Source: Nitrosospira sp. Nl5
GTDB taxonomy: Bacteria; Pseudomonadota; Gammaproteobacteria; Burkholderiales; Nitrosomonadaceae
Assembly (NCBI RefSeq): GCF_900102495.1
Contig: NZ_FMVQ01000002.1
Coordinates: 300,219 to 364,218 of the forward strand
Direction: 5' to 3'
DNA: 64,000 nt
Shown: positions 1 through 10,500 of the stretch, piece by piece
How the letters are laid out: each line of letters begins with the position of its first letter
Position numbering within the stretch: position 1 is the stretch's first letter
Notes under the pieces: model-generated
The model's database searches: none
Told to the model about the DNA's origin: nothing
The model's input: only the letters and a program-made list of their open reading frames with translations
Program-made: the position numbers and the translations under genes

Positions 1-541
1 TTATTACTATCTCAAAGATGTATCACCTGCAAACGAGGTTTTGTCCCCCGCTATGATTCGACTAAGGATGAGATAGAAAGTTCTCGCAGCGACCATAAAA
101 TTTTCGCAAAGGAGAGGCAATTATTGATTTATTTTTCATATCGCGGTCTTTATGGTCATTGCACCCGAGGCTGCCATAGAAACGGTTGAGTAAAGGCACA
201 AGTTGGCTTACCACAGAGCTGCAAGCCTGTGCTCTGTCGGTCGGAGTTCGACGAAACGCGCATGTAGCTAATCGGTATACGGATAACTATTAAAATCAGG
301 TTTCCGCACGGTAGGGCATGACAATAAGGTTTTTCCGTACGCTTTAGGGCTCGCAAGGACGGTTTGGCGGTCCGCTGAAAATGGGTGCTGGCGGCCTTTG
401 GCTGCTCTCTGTCAGGTCCTGGATAGAGAGCATGCAAACCGGGGAGATGAACCTGCCGAGGGGGCGATGAAGGTCAGCTCAATCGGGCTGATGTTTCAAG
501 CCCTATCGGAAAACACCTGTTTTCCGTCCCTCCTCTACCGG
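1..541. other. Stretch without recognisable gene
   Basis: No reading frame here has a convincing start, ribosome binding site or family motif. The one longer open frame on the minus strand (156-437) is rich in Arg, Pro and Cys without pattern and looks like chance. The stretch borders mobile-element debris and is probably decayed DNA. Confidence 0.5.
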
Positions 542-808
542 TTACTTCAACGGTTCTAACTGCCTCCCCCGGTTTTGCATGCTCTCCTTAAGCCGATCAC
601 TGTCACGCTCAGGTCGATACAGCTTCTCAGCTATCTGAATCACCAGAGAGCACAACAACCAATCCCCGTCCTGCCCCAAATACCCCGCTTCACGCTGATG
701 ACAGATCGCTAGAATCAGGACAGCGTCCTGATCTTCCTCCAGGCTATAGAGCGCCACGTAACCAGTACGTCCGCGAGATATGATCAACTCACGCAACTCA
801 TGCTCCAC
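542..808 (-). pseudogene. ParE/RelE-family toxin fragment
   Basis: The N-terminal half of this frame carries the C-terminal core of ParE-type toxins: RELIISRGRTGYVALYS, then VLILAI and HQREAGY. Homologous codons (NRLGQPVEHEL) continue upstream to about 835 without a start, where they run into the opposite-strand resolvase fragment. The usual N-terminal third is therefore missing. About 44 residues after HQREAGY are not typical of the family and are probably read-through. No antitoxin gene is visible. Family ParE proteins poison gyrase; this copy is most likely inactive. Confidence 0.55.
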
Positions 809-819
809 AGGTTGGCCAA

Positions 820-1121
820 GTCGGTTTGCGTATTTTGAATTTAGGCATGGATACCCAAACTATAACGGGTAAATTAATGTTGACTATTCTGGGTGGCATT
901 GCGCAATTCGAACGTGAAATGATGCTTGAGCGTCAGCGAGAGGGGTTGCCAAGGCAAAGGCTGAAGGAAAATATACGGGTCGAAAACCGATTGACACCAC
1001 TCGCCAGGCATCAATAATCCGTTTGGATGCTGAGGGTCTAACCAAGGCTGAGATTGCCAGCCAAGTTGGCGTGGGCGAAGCAACGGTTTACAGAGTATTA
1101 GCTAAAGCAAGAAGAAGTTAA
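820..1121 (+). pseudogene. Tn3-type serine resolvase, truncated and frameshifted
   Basis: Starting at codon VGLR the frame reads RILNLGMDTQT, GKLMLTILGG and FEREMMLERQREG, the end of the catalytic domain and the E-helix of Tn3-family resolvases. After REG (about 960) the expected IAKAKAEGKYTGRKP continues only in another frame, so one base is missing near 961. The restored frame runs through a helix-turn-helix (LTKAEIASQVGVGEATVYRV) and stops at 1121. The N-terminal half with the catalytic serine is absent. It is a relic of a transposon whose transposase fragment lies at 1370-1684. Confidence 0.75.
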
Positions 1122-1369
1122 TATATTGATTACATTTAACTAATATATTCTATCTGGCGAAGATGGCACTTTTGGCAGCTATGTGGTAACTACCTCAACA
1201 AAATGGCTTAGGGTGCGTAAATTTCCTTTCGTGTCTTGTCAACGACTATGGAGTCGTGTCTGAGATCTTGGCGTGATGCGGGTTTCCAAGCGCTCTTACG
1301 CATCTACGAAGGCATCTTTACGCCTATCCATGACCTGGCAGAGAGCAGCCGACGCCGCCAACACACATT
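1122..1369. other. Intergenic debris between transposon fragments
   Basis: AT-rich start followed by sequence without an open frame of note. Nothing recognisable. Confidence 0.4.
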
Positions 1370-1684
1370 TTAGCGACTCAAGCCTAGCCAACGCGCACAA
1401 TTGAAGAGCTGGTGGTTCTTAGCGTGCTTTAAAGCGCGAATCGTGTCTTCACCTCCCTTAGCCTTGCTGCTCGCCTCGTACTTCGTCAGCAGGTGCGACA
1501 GGATGGCAGAATTGTAATAGATGATTGCATTCGCAATCAGTCGTGCACACTGGTTGCTGATCTCGATTTCGATGTCGGTCCTGCCGGTCAGCTCCTTTTT
1601 GCCGCCAACCTGGGTGATAGCCGCGCGTAATTGGTGGTAATGGCCGCCTCGATGCCATTCGTAAGATCGTTGGGGAAAAATCAA
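1370..1684 (-). pseudogene. Tn3-family transposase (TnpA) C-terminal fragment
   Basis: The residues CARLIANAIIYYNSAILSHL followed by LLTKYEASS match the conserved C-terminal segment of Tn3-family DDE transposases. Upstream LRAAITQVGGKKELTG also fits. The full protein is about 1000 residues, so more than nine tenths is missing. After SSKAKGG the sequence no longer resembles the family, suggesting a second break. With the resolvase fragment at 820-1121 it marks a decayed Tn3-type transposon. Confidence 0.7.
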
Positions 1685-2025
1685 AGTGACCGAAAACTGC
1701 CGCCCTCAATGCGCATGACAATGACTCAGCTATCTTGCCGTTCCATTGCACCTCAAGCCTCCATTTGCAGCCGACGGAAATTTCGGCGGTTCCGGCTTAT
1801 AACCCCCAACAGGAAGAGTCAGTTGATGCAGCTTGACTCAAGAAAACATGTCTCCGGAAAATCCGGGGCGACTCAGACTGGCATTCTTGCTTGCCAGAAA
1901 TATGCTTTTTTGTAGTTAATGCGACAGAATCCTCTCAAGTTGGTAGCGAATGGAGCAATATGCCGGTCTTCAACTTCCACTTGCAACAAATGTCGTAATA
2001 TTCCCTCTGAAGATTGTAAGTTACG
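1685..2025. other. Non-coding stretch with 29-base flanking repeat
   Basis: No gene is seen. Bases 1778-1806 resemble 30220-30248 in the same orientation (24 of 29 by eye; central block GGTTCCGGCTTA identical). The two copies bracket the injection-system operon. Confidence 0.4.
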
Positions 2026-2121
2026 TTAGCGACAAAATTCCGCAATTTTCAATTCGCTTTGATTTTGGTTCTCTATAAAGCCATACCATTGCTCCGCACC
2101 GCGATGAATTTGTTTGGACAT
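2026..2121 (-). pseudogene. IS66-type TnpA-like stub
   Basis: An ATG at 2121 follows GGAGA with good spacing and opens MSKQIHRGAEQW, then SELKIAEFCR, then a stop. This is the usual beginning of the small IS66 accessory protein (pattern W ... SGlSI..FCR). Here it ends after 31 residues, whereas the family is about 100. No Tnp B/C partners follow. Interpreted as the broken head of an IS66-type element. Confidence 0.5.
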
Positions 2122-2300
2122 GACATTTCTCCGTTAAAAAAGGAATTCACCTTATCTAATCATGACCCAGACTAAAATATGTGGTTCACTAGACGTTTAC
2201 GGTAAGGCATTTGAGCATTCATTATATTGCTCCAGAACAGATGCAGCATCTAGAAACAACTGCCAACTGGCTGCGGCCTCAAACTCGGGTTGCAATCGTG

Positions 2301-5300
2301 CTAGCCGACCATACGGTCCATGATCTCGCTGGAGATTTCTTCTAGGTCGATATCCGGATAGGTAAATTCGGCATTCGCGAAGTCGAGGTCGAGACCGTTT
2401 TCCTCGTCCCATGTCGCGGGTTGTACGATGGATATTTCCAGGCCGGAGCCAAATTCCGCGAGAGTCTCATCCCACCGTTCGCTCCACACTTCACCGTACA
2501 CAGCCACACTGGCAGCAACCTGCCCGAACACACCGACACGGAAACTTGGCGATGCCGAGCCGCGCAATGCCATGTCGATGGAAAGCCCGGCAACGGGCGT
2601 CCAGTCCACATCAAGATCGGCTCCGGCGTCGACGTTCAGGACAAGCGCAGCGGTGATGCCAACCTCGCCTGTCACGTCGGCTACGGCGACGCCAAGGCCA
2701 AGTCCGCCGGAGACATCCAGTTCAAGCCCGGCTTCCACGCCGAAATTCAGATGGCTTTCGCCGTGTATCTCGGCCGATTCCGGTTCGCCGAGCGTGTAGG
2801 TCACATCTACGGCCGTGTCGTCGAGCGTTGCCGGGCCGATGGTGGCAAAGCCTCGGAGCGCGCCGCCGATGAACCCGAATACGCCGATCGAGCCAACAAC
2901 CGGAATGGTCACGCCGAAAATCGGGAATTCGACGCGCGGGAAGGGGAGGAGCTCGCGCTCATATTCCCGCGCTTCGAATAGCTCTATTGAAGGTGGCAGC
3001 GCGATCCCGCCAGAGATAACAATCTCGTCTTCCGGCGTATATGCGATGCCTGCTGTTCCCGTGAGATAAGAGCCGAACTCGATCGAGACCGATCCGCTGC
3101 CCCACGCATCGAACTCTTCCAGAGGGTCGACACTGGTGTCGAATTCGCCTTGGTCGTTCACTGGATAGTTGCCGATCGCGAATGAGAATTCGCCGGTCGC
3201 GTTACCGATGGCCACATCACCGTTGCCACTGAAAATGATCCCGCCGTCGTTGTAGGTCGCGCTCAAGGTGCCGGTTACTCCCGGGAAGGCGAAGCTGGCG
3301 GTACCCGTACCACCGAGGCTCCAGACTCCGGTTTCGGTGTCGTACCCAAGGTCCACGGTCACCGTGGCGTTCTCGACCATGGGCCAGGCGGAAGTGTCAA
3401 AATCCACTGTGCCACCGATTGAAAGGCCTTCTTCCTCGCTGTAACCGACCTCGATCTCGACGGGGTTGGTTTGGCCGGGTAGCTGCACTTCGGCAGTGCC
3501 GGTGAAGGTGAACTCGCCTTCTTCGTCGATGCCGACCGTGATCAGGCCGGAATTCAGGCCGGGGATAACACCTTCGGTGATCCCGAGTTCGCCACCGAAG
3601 GCCCAGGACTCGTTCTCATAGCGGACGCTAATCATGGCCGGGTTGACGAAGTCGAAATCAAAATTGAACTCGCCTTCGAAGACCTCCCCCATAGCGGCAA
3701 TCGCGCCTGTGCCAACTTGGCGGAGTTCGAATGCGGCGGAGCCACCAAATAACAGGCCCTCGTCGCCGTAAGCGACCGAAAGATCGGCCTCGGTGACGCG
3801 GAAAAACCCAAAGTCCAGCCGTTCAGTTGGAATGGCCACATCAAGCTGGATCCCATAGGAGGTTAGGCCCAACGTGGCCTCAAACCCTTCGAACAGCGGG
3901 TGGGTCGATGTGAGCGTAGCGGAAAACTCCATTGCCCATTCATCACTGAGCCCGGCCTCGGTGATCGCAAGCGGGCTGGTGCCTTTCGCCTCAGCTGCCC
4001 GTGCGGCCATCAGCGCTTGGCGAACGCCGGTTCGATCAATGTAAGAACCATAGCCGTAGCGTGGATCATAAAGAAGGGGCATAGTGATCTCGGCCTGCAC
4101 CTCGATGCGATCACCGGTGACTTTTTGCCCCTTGTCACGGCTGTAATAGGTACCAACGCCACCGCGTACGTGCCCGGTCAGTGACCCCATCTGCTGATCC
4201 TCGGTGGCGGTTTCGGGATCAAACCCGGGTGTGATCGAGACGGAATCTACCTTAAAGTTCTTGATAAAATCGTCGTTGCTCGACCCTATCGGGCTGCCGT
4301 TATATTTCGGGCTGGCAAGATCGGCGATATCGACACGCCGGTAAAAGGAGCTGTCTTTGCCGAGAAACCACAGTACTGTCGTCGGTGGACCATTCGGGCC
4401 GGCGGTAAGCCCAAGTTCGCGCAGTTCGTCGATGGTCAGCGCACGGACCAGCACCCGGTCGCCAAAACGGAATTGCTTGGCGGCGATGATGTCGTCGGCC
4501 GTCCAGACATCAACGTCGTTGCCCAGATTGTCGCCGGCACGAACGCAGGTGAATTTAAGGTCTTGCCCCAGCGGCGTGCGAGGAAACCGCAGGGTGTCGC
4601 GGTTGGCGTTGTGCCCGACAAAGAACTTGTCTGCTCGCGCGCGACGGTAGAGCTCGTTGATTTCGGAGAGAACCGTGTTGCGGATCTTCGAGCCCGCCGA
4701 GCGGTTGGCCGAGTTCTGTAAAAGCCAGACATTCTCGATGGCATCTTCACCGCGCAGTTGATGTTCGCGGTAATGGTCCACATCATAGAAGCTGGGTGCG
4801 CCGCTTTTATTCCAACTCGGAATCATGAACTCCTGTCTCTCAAGCAACTGTTCCTTGGTACCGGAAACGATCTGATTGCTTGAGCGAATCTTGAGGTAAT
4901 AGAACGGATGGGTGTCATTATCGGAGCCCGGATTGGCCGCGAGATTGTCGATAAACCCGGCGATCTGGGTGTTGTTTGCCTGGATATGATCGATCCATAG
5001 TTGACGCTGGGCGGTGTCGCGAGGCTGATCGCGGGTCTGGTATTCGAACGGCCCGCTGATCAGCGTGGCGGTAATGCCCTCAAGCGGCGATTTGCCCTTG
5101 ATCTTGTTATTGATCTTGGGGAGCTTGAGCTCCGGCATCGTGTACTTGTTCTGCTCAAAATCCAGAATGTATCCACGATTCGCCCCTTCACCTTCCCAGA
5201 CATCGCCTTTTTTTTCCTGGTTCGGATCATCTCGCTGAATGACGATGTCGTCGGAGAAACCGCTTTCTTGCTGCAGCGCGTGGGTCATTTCGTGGGCAAG

Positions 5301-5762
5301 GATGCGTTCGGAGCCCGGGTCACCTGGTGAGAACACGCCTGAGCCGAAGAACACCATTTGGCCCACCGTGAAGGCATGGGTTTCAACTGCCTGGGTCAAT
5401 TCATCGGAGACCGCATTGTTGACCACGCGGACACCGCCAAGCTTGCGGTGAAAATGCCGTTCCATCCGGGCACGCGTGCCACTCGGGAGAGGTTCACCAC
5501 CTTTGTCGAGTTCGCGGGTGAGTTTGCGAGACAAATCGGGTCCCAGTCTGGTGCGTTGACCGGCAGCGCCAAGTGGGCTAGGTTGAAAGTCGATCGGTGC
5601 TCTGTCGAAATTGGCTGCCGCCCGGCGTGCCTCGCCTTCATATTTGCTGCGCCGTGACTCGACATACACGGGCTGGTAGGTCTGGCGTGCGGAGAGATCA
5701 GCGGCCTGCGCCTGAACAGGCTCGGCCCTCGTTTCCTGCTGTTTCACCGCACGCTCTGCCAT
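2301..5762 (-). CDS. eCIS-associated DUF4157 protein with HNH-like motif (candidate cargo)
   Basis: Last gene of the injection-system operon, 1153 residues from the ATG at 5762, which lies 4 bases beyond the stop of the PASTA gene; an in-frame TTG at 5789 would overlap it. Residues about 88-168 form a DUF4157 (eCIS core) domain with the metallopeptidase-like signature HEMTH (157-161). Residues about 327-360 read DVDHYREHQLRG, then NVWLLQNSANRSAG, which fits the H...E.Q...N...N..G layout of HNH endonucleases. The remaining ~600 residues are Gly/Asp-rich alternating beta-strand sequence, without signal peptide. DUF4157 proteins are known companions and cargo of eCIS. A nuclease toxin loaded in the tube is my inference. 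The beta-rich part might be a carrier or shell instead. An immunity gene is not seen next to it. Confidence 0.8.
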   Translation of the reverse strand: MAERAVKQQETRAEPVQAQAADLSARQTYQPVYVESRRSKYEGEARRAAANFDRAPIDFQPSPLGAAGQRTRLGPDLSRKLTRELDKGGEPLPSGTRARMERHFHRKLGGVRVVNNAVSDELTQAVETHAFTVGQMVFFGSGVFSPGDPGSERILAHEMTHALQQESGFSDDIVIQRDDPNQEKKGDVWEGEGANRGYILDFEQNKYTMPELKLPKINNKIKGKSPLEGITATLISGPFEYQTRDQPRDTAQRQLWIDHIQANNTQIAGFIDNLAANPGSDNDTHPFYYLKIRSSNQIVSGTKEQLLERQEFMIPSWNKSGAPSFYDVDHYREHQLRGEDAIENVWLLQNSANRSAGSKIRNTVLSEINELYRRARADKFFVGHNANRDTLRFPRTPLGQDLKFTCVRAGDNLGNDVDVWTADDIIAAKQFRFGDRVLVRALTIDELRELGLTAGPNGPPTTVLWFLGKDSSFYRRVDIADLASPKYNGSPIGSSNDDFIKNFKVDSVSITPGFDPETATEDQQMGSLTGHVRGGVGTYYSRDKGQKVTGDRIEVQAEITMPLLYDPRYGYGSYIDRTGVRQALMAARAAEAKGTSPLAITEAGLSDEWAMEFSATLTSTHPLFEGFEATLGLTSYGIQLDVAIPTERLDFGFFRVTEADLSVAYGDEGLLFGGSAAFELRQVGTGAIAAMGEVFEGEFNFDFDFVNPAMISVRYENESWAFGGELGITEGVIPGLNSGLITVGIDEEGEFTFTGTAEVQLPGQTNPVEIEVGYSEEEGLSIGGTVDFDTSAWPMVENATVTVDLGYDTETGVWSLGGTGTASFAFPGVTGTLSATYNDGGIIFSGNGDVAIGNATGEFSFAIGNYPVNDQGEFDTSVDPLEEFDAWGSGSVSIEFGSYLTGTAGIAYTPEDEIVISGGIALPPSIELFEAREYERELLPFPRVEFPIFGVTIPVVGSIGVFGFIGGALRGFATIGPATLDDTAVDVTYTLGEPESAEIHGESHLNFGVEAGLELDVSGGLGLGVAVADVTGEVGITAALVLNVDAGADLDVDWTPVAGLSIDMALRGSASPSFRVGVFGQVAASVAVYGEVWSERWDETLAEFGSGLEISIVQPATWDEENGLDLDFANAEFTYPDIDLEEISSEIMDRMVG

Positions 5763-5766
5763 GGGG

Positions 5767-7581
5767 TCAGGTCGTCTCGCCGAATACAAGCGTAACCGTT
5801 TCGTTACCTTTCAATACCCGTCCTGCCCCGGGACTTTGGCGGGTCACACGGTAGCCGCGCAGCCTTGATTCAGTCTCGTCGTAGTCGACCCTGGTGATGC
5901 CGATATCTGACAGAACCTTTTTGGCCTGGGCTGCGGTGAGACCTTTCAGGTCCGGCATGCGGACGTGTGCCTCTTCTGGTTTGGGCTTTGCGATTTCGAG
6001 TATAATCTTTCGGCCAGCTTTGATCACCGTCCCATCCTTGGGGAGCTGTTTGATCACCGTGCCGGCCTTTTTGTCGGACTCGATATATATGATCGAGATT
6101 TCTTCGGCGTATTTCGGGACCAACGCATTTTTCGCCTGACGTTCCGACACACCGATCAGGTCAGGCATAAGCAGGTCGGGCGCGGGACCTGCAGACACCG
6201 TCAAACCCACGACCTGGCGCGGCCTCAGTTCATCACCTACTTTCGGGTTTTGTGCTACAACCACCCCTTTCTGCTGCAGGTCTACTACAGTTTTTATCCT
6301 GACAGTGAAATTACCAAGCTCCCGCAGGCGCGCGTCGGCCGTATCGGCGGGCAAACCTTTCAGCTCCGGCATGACCAATTTTCCTGGCCCATCCACTGGT
6401 CTGGAAACCTTGACGGAGATGCCAATGCCGGCCGCAAGGATTGCTCCTGCGTCGGGAGATTGCCCGACCACGATTCCAGGCTGTGCGTCCAAATCAATGT
6501 AAGTGATATCGATCTTGTCGGCGAGGGCTGGTATGACCCTGACGCGTGCAACGGGTTCAGTCAGACCGATGAGATCCGGCATTGTCTTCGGTGCTTGGCC
6601 GATGCAGAGCAGGACCCTGGTGTCTGCGCCAAGAGGCGCGTCGGCTGCCGGCTCCTGCTTAACGACATTGCCGACATCATTGGGCGCATCGACATAGTCG
6701 ATTGTCAGGGCGGCGAAGCTGAAATTGGCAAGCTTACCGCGGGCGGCGTTGATGGGTTTGCTGACCAGATCCGGCATGCGATCTGAAGGTTCCGGGCCGA
6801 GCGACGCGCTCAATGTAACGGCATCACCCTGAGAAAGTACCGTGCCGGCATCGGGGGATTGCGCGATGACAAGACCCTTTGGCGTATCGTCGAAAACCTC
6901 GGTGATTTTCAGTTTCAGATTACCGAGTTCCTTTACTGTTGCGGCGGCAATGTCAACGGGTTTGTCAATCAGCTCGGGCATGCGCAGCGTCGGCTGCCCG
7001 TCATCCCCCGGTTCAGGCACAAGGTCTCCGCAGCGGGTGAGTGAGTAGTTGCGCAAGACTGCCTGTCCTTCGCGCAACTCAATTGGTTTGCGGTCATGCA
7101 GCAGAAGCCGACCATTGGCATCGTGGATTTCCAGTGTGACCTGTTTTTCAACGCAGGGCGTGTCGATCACGTATTGGCCGAGCCTGTTTGGGTTCGCGCT
7201 TGCCAAAACGCTGCCGCCGTCCTTGATCAGTGCAACACTCATGCCGGTGGCATCGCCCTCCGAAATCTGGCCAAAGACCCGGGTGTCACCGGTTTGGGGG
7301 GGCGTGGTGACATTCTTCATCGAGGCGAGCGACTCGTCGACTTCGGGCGTGGCGAGTGTTTCAAGCTCTTTCGTCAGGTGGGTCTCGCGGATCGCAAGCC
7401 GGGCTTGGTAGTCGGCAGATTGCGCGAATCCGGCCCATCCGGCAGCGGCGCGATTGGCCTGCAGCGCGGCTTCACGTTTTCTTAACTCGGCCGCACGTGT
7501 TTCGTTGAAGGCCGTTTCGATGGTCGCGAAACGATCCAGTAGCAGATTCTGCGGCATCAAGTTTGTCGGTTTTTTCGCCAT
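5767..7581 (-). CDS. Protein with six PASTA domains
   Basis: 604 residues; ATG at 7581 after GAGG. After an N-terminal helical part (1-90) and a carboxypeptidase-regulatory-like beta domain (about 95-185) come six PASTA repeats, each opening with MP(D/E)L and ending in the Q.P..G.....G.....V pattern. PASTA domains bind uncrosslinked peptidoglycan stems or serve as rigid spacers. No signal peptide or membrane segment is present, so it is not a Ser/Thr kinase or PBP ectodomain. Its place between the beta-helix protein and the DUF4157 protein suggests a particle component or cargo that touches cell wall. That role is inferred. Confidence 0.8.
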   Translation of the reverse strand: MAKKPTNLMPQNLLLDRFATIETAFNETRAAELRKREAALQANRAAAGWAGFAQSADYQARLAIRETHLTKELETLATPEVDESLASMKNVTTPPQTGDTRVFGQISEGDATGMSVALIKDGGSVLASANPNRLGQYVIDTPCVEKQVTLEIHDANGRLLLHDRKPIELREGQAVLRNYSLTRCGDLVPEPGDDGQPTLRMPELIDKPVDIAAATVKELGNLKLKITEVFDDTPKGLVIAQSPDAGTVLSQGDAVTLSASLGPEPSDRMPDLVSKPINAARGKLANFSFAALTIDYVDAPNDVGNVVKQEPAADAPLGADTRVLLCIGQAPKTMPDLIGLTEPVARVRVIPALADKIDITYIDLDAQPGIVVGQSPDAGAILAAGIGISVKVSRPVDGPGKLVMPELKGLPADTADARLRELGNFTVRIKTVVDLQQKGVVVAQNPKVGDELRPRQVVGLTVSAGPAPDLLMPDLIGVSERQAKNALVPKYAEEISIIYIESDKKAGTVIKQLPKDGTVIKAGRKIILEIAKPKPEEAHVRMPDLKGLTAAQAKKVLSDIGITRVDYDETESRLRGYRVTRQSPGAGRVLKGNETVTLVFGETT

Positions 7582-7594
7582 AGTGGACCTCGTG

Positions 7595-10500
7595 TTACGG
7601 TGTCAGGTTGCCATCACCGGAGAAACTCACGGAAACGAGTTTGACCGTGTCGATGGACTGACTGGCATGATTGAGATAAGTGGAATTCCCAACCCCGATG
7701 GTGAGCGCGGCGCGGAAAACGCCGTTGATCGGACGGGTTTCGAAGCGGTTGGCAAAACCCTGGTGCGAATAATACCCTGCCGACAAGAGATGGTACCAGG
7801 CGCCAAAGTCGGCGTGCAGACTCTTCATCGCGTTGTTCGAGATCTGGACATCGTAGGGCGAAATGACCGCATTCAACGAAATAACGTCGTTGCTAGTGTC
7901 GAAATTCTCGTAGTAGGTCTGATTGTTCTGGAACTGGATGATATCGAAGAACTTGTTCAGCGACAGGTAGTAAATCAGGAGTGCGGCATACAGGAGGAGC
8001 AACTCGGTATAAGAAAAATTCTTGGAAGTAAAACCTCCGATACCGAATTCGGCCAATAGATCCAGCAACGCGATGAAAGCAGTTATCAGTTCAATGCCAG
8101 GCAGCTCGGTATTAACGACACTCACATTTATCGCTAGGCGCGCCCGGGCCGGGTTGAACCGGTACGAGAGGCCGGTGAAATGGTTGTCGGCGATGTGCAT
8201 TGAGCCTGAGCCCCGCACATCGAGCGACATGCCGAAATTCACCATGACCGAGTTGTTCTGGATGCGGAGCGATTCGCCGCGCGGCAGGCGGGTTTCACTT
8301 TTCGCTGCCCTCAGAAACCTGCCTCTAGTGAGAGCGGCGTCCATTTTTGTATGGCCGATCGGCACACCTACACCCGCGCCGGGCAGGACGGTAGGGTTGC
8401 CGTATTCCGGCCAGCACTGATCAATGATGATGCCGCCGGCAATACCCGAGATGTTGAGGTTTTCGCGGCGTTCGACCCGCCCGATCGCGCGAATGACATT
8501 GTCATGGATGTGAGCGTGCACGATTTCGCGGAAGTGTATACCGGAACTCGGCGTGCGCACTTCCAGCCCGATATTCTCGATCAGGTTATTCGAAACCTTA
8601 CCTCCGGCAACATATTCAAGCGCGATACCGCCAAATCCGATCTCCTGGATTTCGTCTGCTTCGAGCGTGGTCGCGATGGCTACCAGGCAGCAATTGTGAA
8701 TGTGGTTCCTGTCTACGATGAGTTCGCGCACAACCATGGTTCCGAATTGCGCACGCGTTGACAGGTTCCAGACCAGGGAGGATATCCCTGACCCGCCAAG
8801 ATTGGCAAACTCGTTGTCGACGATGTGGATATGAGAAACCTCGCCCGCAACGAAGTAAACTTCCCAATCCTCGTCATCCTCACCCGGGTCGGGCAGGGTC
8901 GGCGACGGGTCAATCGCGATGCAACCCTGGATCGCGATGTTGAGGATTCCGAACGGATTTTCGTTGAGCTGGAATGCCGCATCGCCCAGATTGTTCAGGA
9001 TTTCGTCACGGTCGGCCAGCGTTATGGCCGCCCCGGCCATGTCGTCCGCCGTAAAGGCGGATGTTCGTCCGTTCCGTTGCCAGACGGCATTGCTCTCGGC
9101 TGCGATTGCCATTTCCCCCAGTGAGGATTGTAGTATTTCGATATCGCCGTATCGCAGACCCTGAACGTCGACCCGGATCAGGTTCCCAAGAGTCAATCCG
9201 TGGCCCAGCCCACCCGAGATCACGTTGTTCTCGAACCAGACATGGTCGCTGTTGGATGCGATCTGCACACCTCCCAGAGATTGCAGAGACAAGTCGGATG
9301 CCTCGCATATAAACCCGTTGTTGCGGATCTCGAGAGTGCTGCCGCCGAAAAAGGCGAGCGGACGCAGCGTCGGGAAGTCCGCGGCGGGGATGATAGCCGG
9401 CTCGGCCTCAGCGAAGAATCGGCAGTCATTGACGCGAAGCCCCTGGTTGCGCACTAATGCGATGGCAGAGCCGCGCCCATGTGTGCGAACCCCGAGGATT
9501 TCCAGTCCCCGGTTACGAGCGCCGGCAATGGCCAGGACCTGCCCATCTTCGAAATAGATGTCCTTGAGTCGTACATCGACGCAGTCCTCGATGGTGAACA
9601 GCGGGGTTTCGGATGGGTGTTGCACGATCACCGATTGTCTCCCGCAGCCTTCGATCACAACACTTTCTCTGTTCCTGAGCTCAGTACCTCCTTGGTGGCG
9701 CCCGGGTAGCAAACAGATCTTGCCGCCCTTATGCGGAAGTGAAGTGATCGCCTCATGAATGCTGTTGAAATCGCCAAAACTCGCTACGCCATCGCCGACC
9801 TTGAAGGTGCAGCAATCCTGCTGTTGCCAGAGTGGACGAATGCGGCGGCGGCAATCATGCAAGTGCCCGGCCACCTGACCGCTGTCAATCGTCCAGTGAA
9901 TAAGCCCGATCAGATCGGCGTACCGCTCAAGCCCCATTGGAGGCTGGCCCTGCAGCTCAAGCATGCGTTTCGGGAACACCGTATCGTTTGCATTAACGCG
10001 CACGCTGAACGTCCACTGATCACTCGGCATTCCGGGTGTGAGGAAGTTCAGGAAAACGCCCGTGTGGGCCAGCGGAATGTTAAGACCGATTGCGTCAGAC
10101 GTTGCCATCGGCACCGAAGCAGGTTGCCAGAAACGCAGGAACAGGAAGGGTGCATCGCCTGCTGCTAAGCGTGCATCGTACCAATCCTGTAAATCGGTAG
10201 CGACGGGCGTGTCGAGAACGATCATTTCGTTGTGCGGATCATAGCCTTTGTTGATGGCGTGGAACTGTCCTAGCGGCACGGCCGTCATCTCGCCGTTAGG
10301 TAGCTCCATGTCCCAGGGGCACAGTTCAACGATCTGGCCGGCCACCGGGAACAGCGAGCTATCGTCAAACGGCGTCATCAGTCGCAACGTCGTCGGGTCG
10401 ACCAGCGTAGCGCGTGAGAGCCCTTCGGCGTTGTGGAAACTCCAGACGAATTGCTCTTCGTCGGCCAGCATCACCTTGATCGTGTGGTTGAGCCTGCCGA

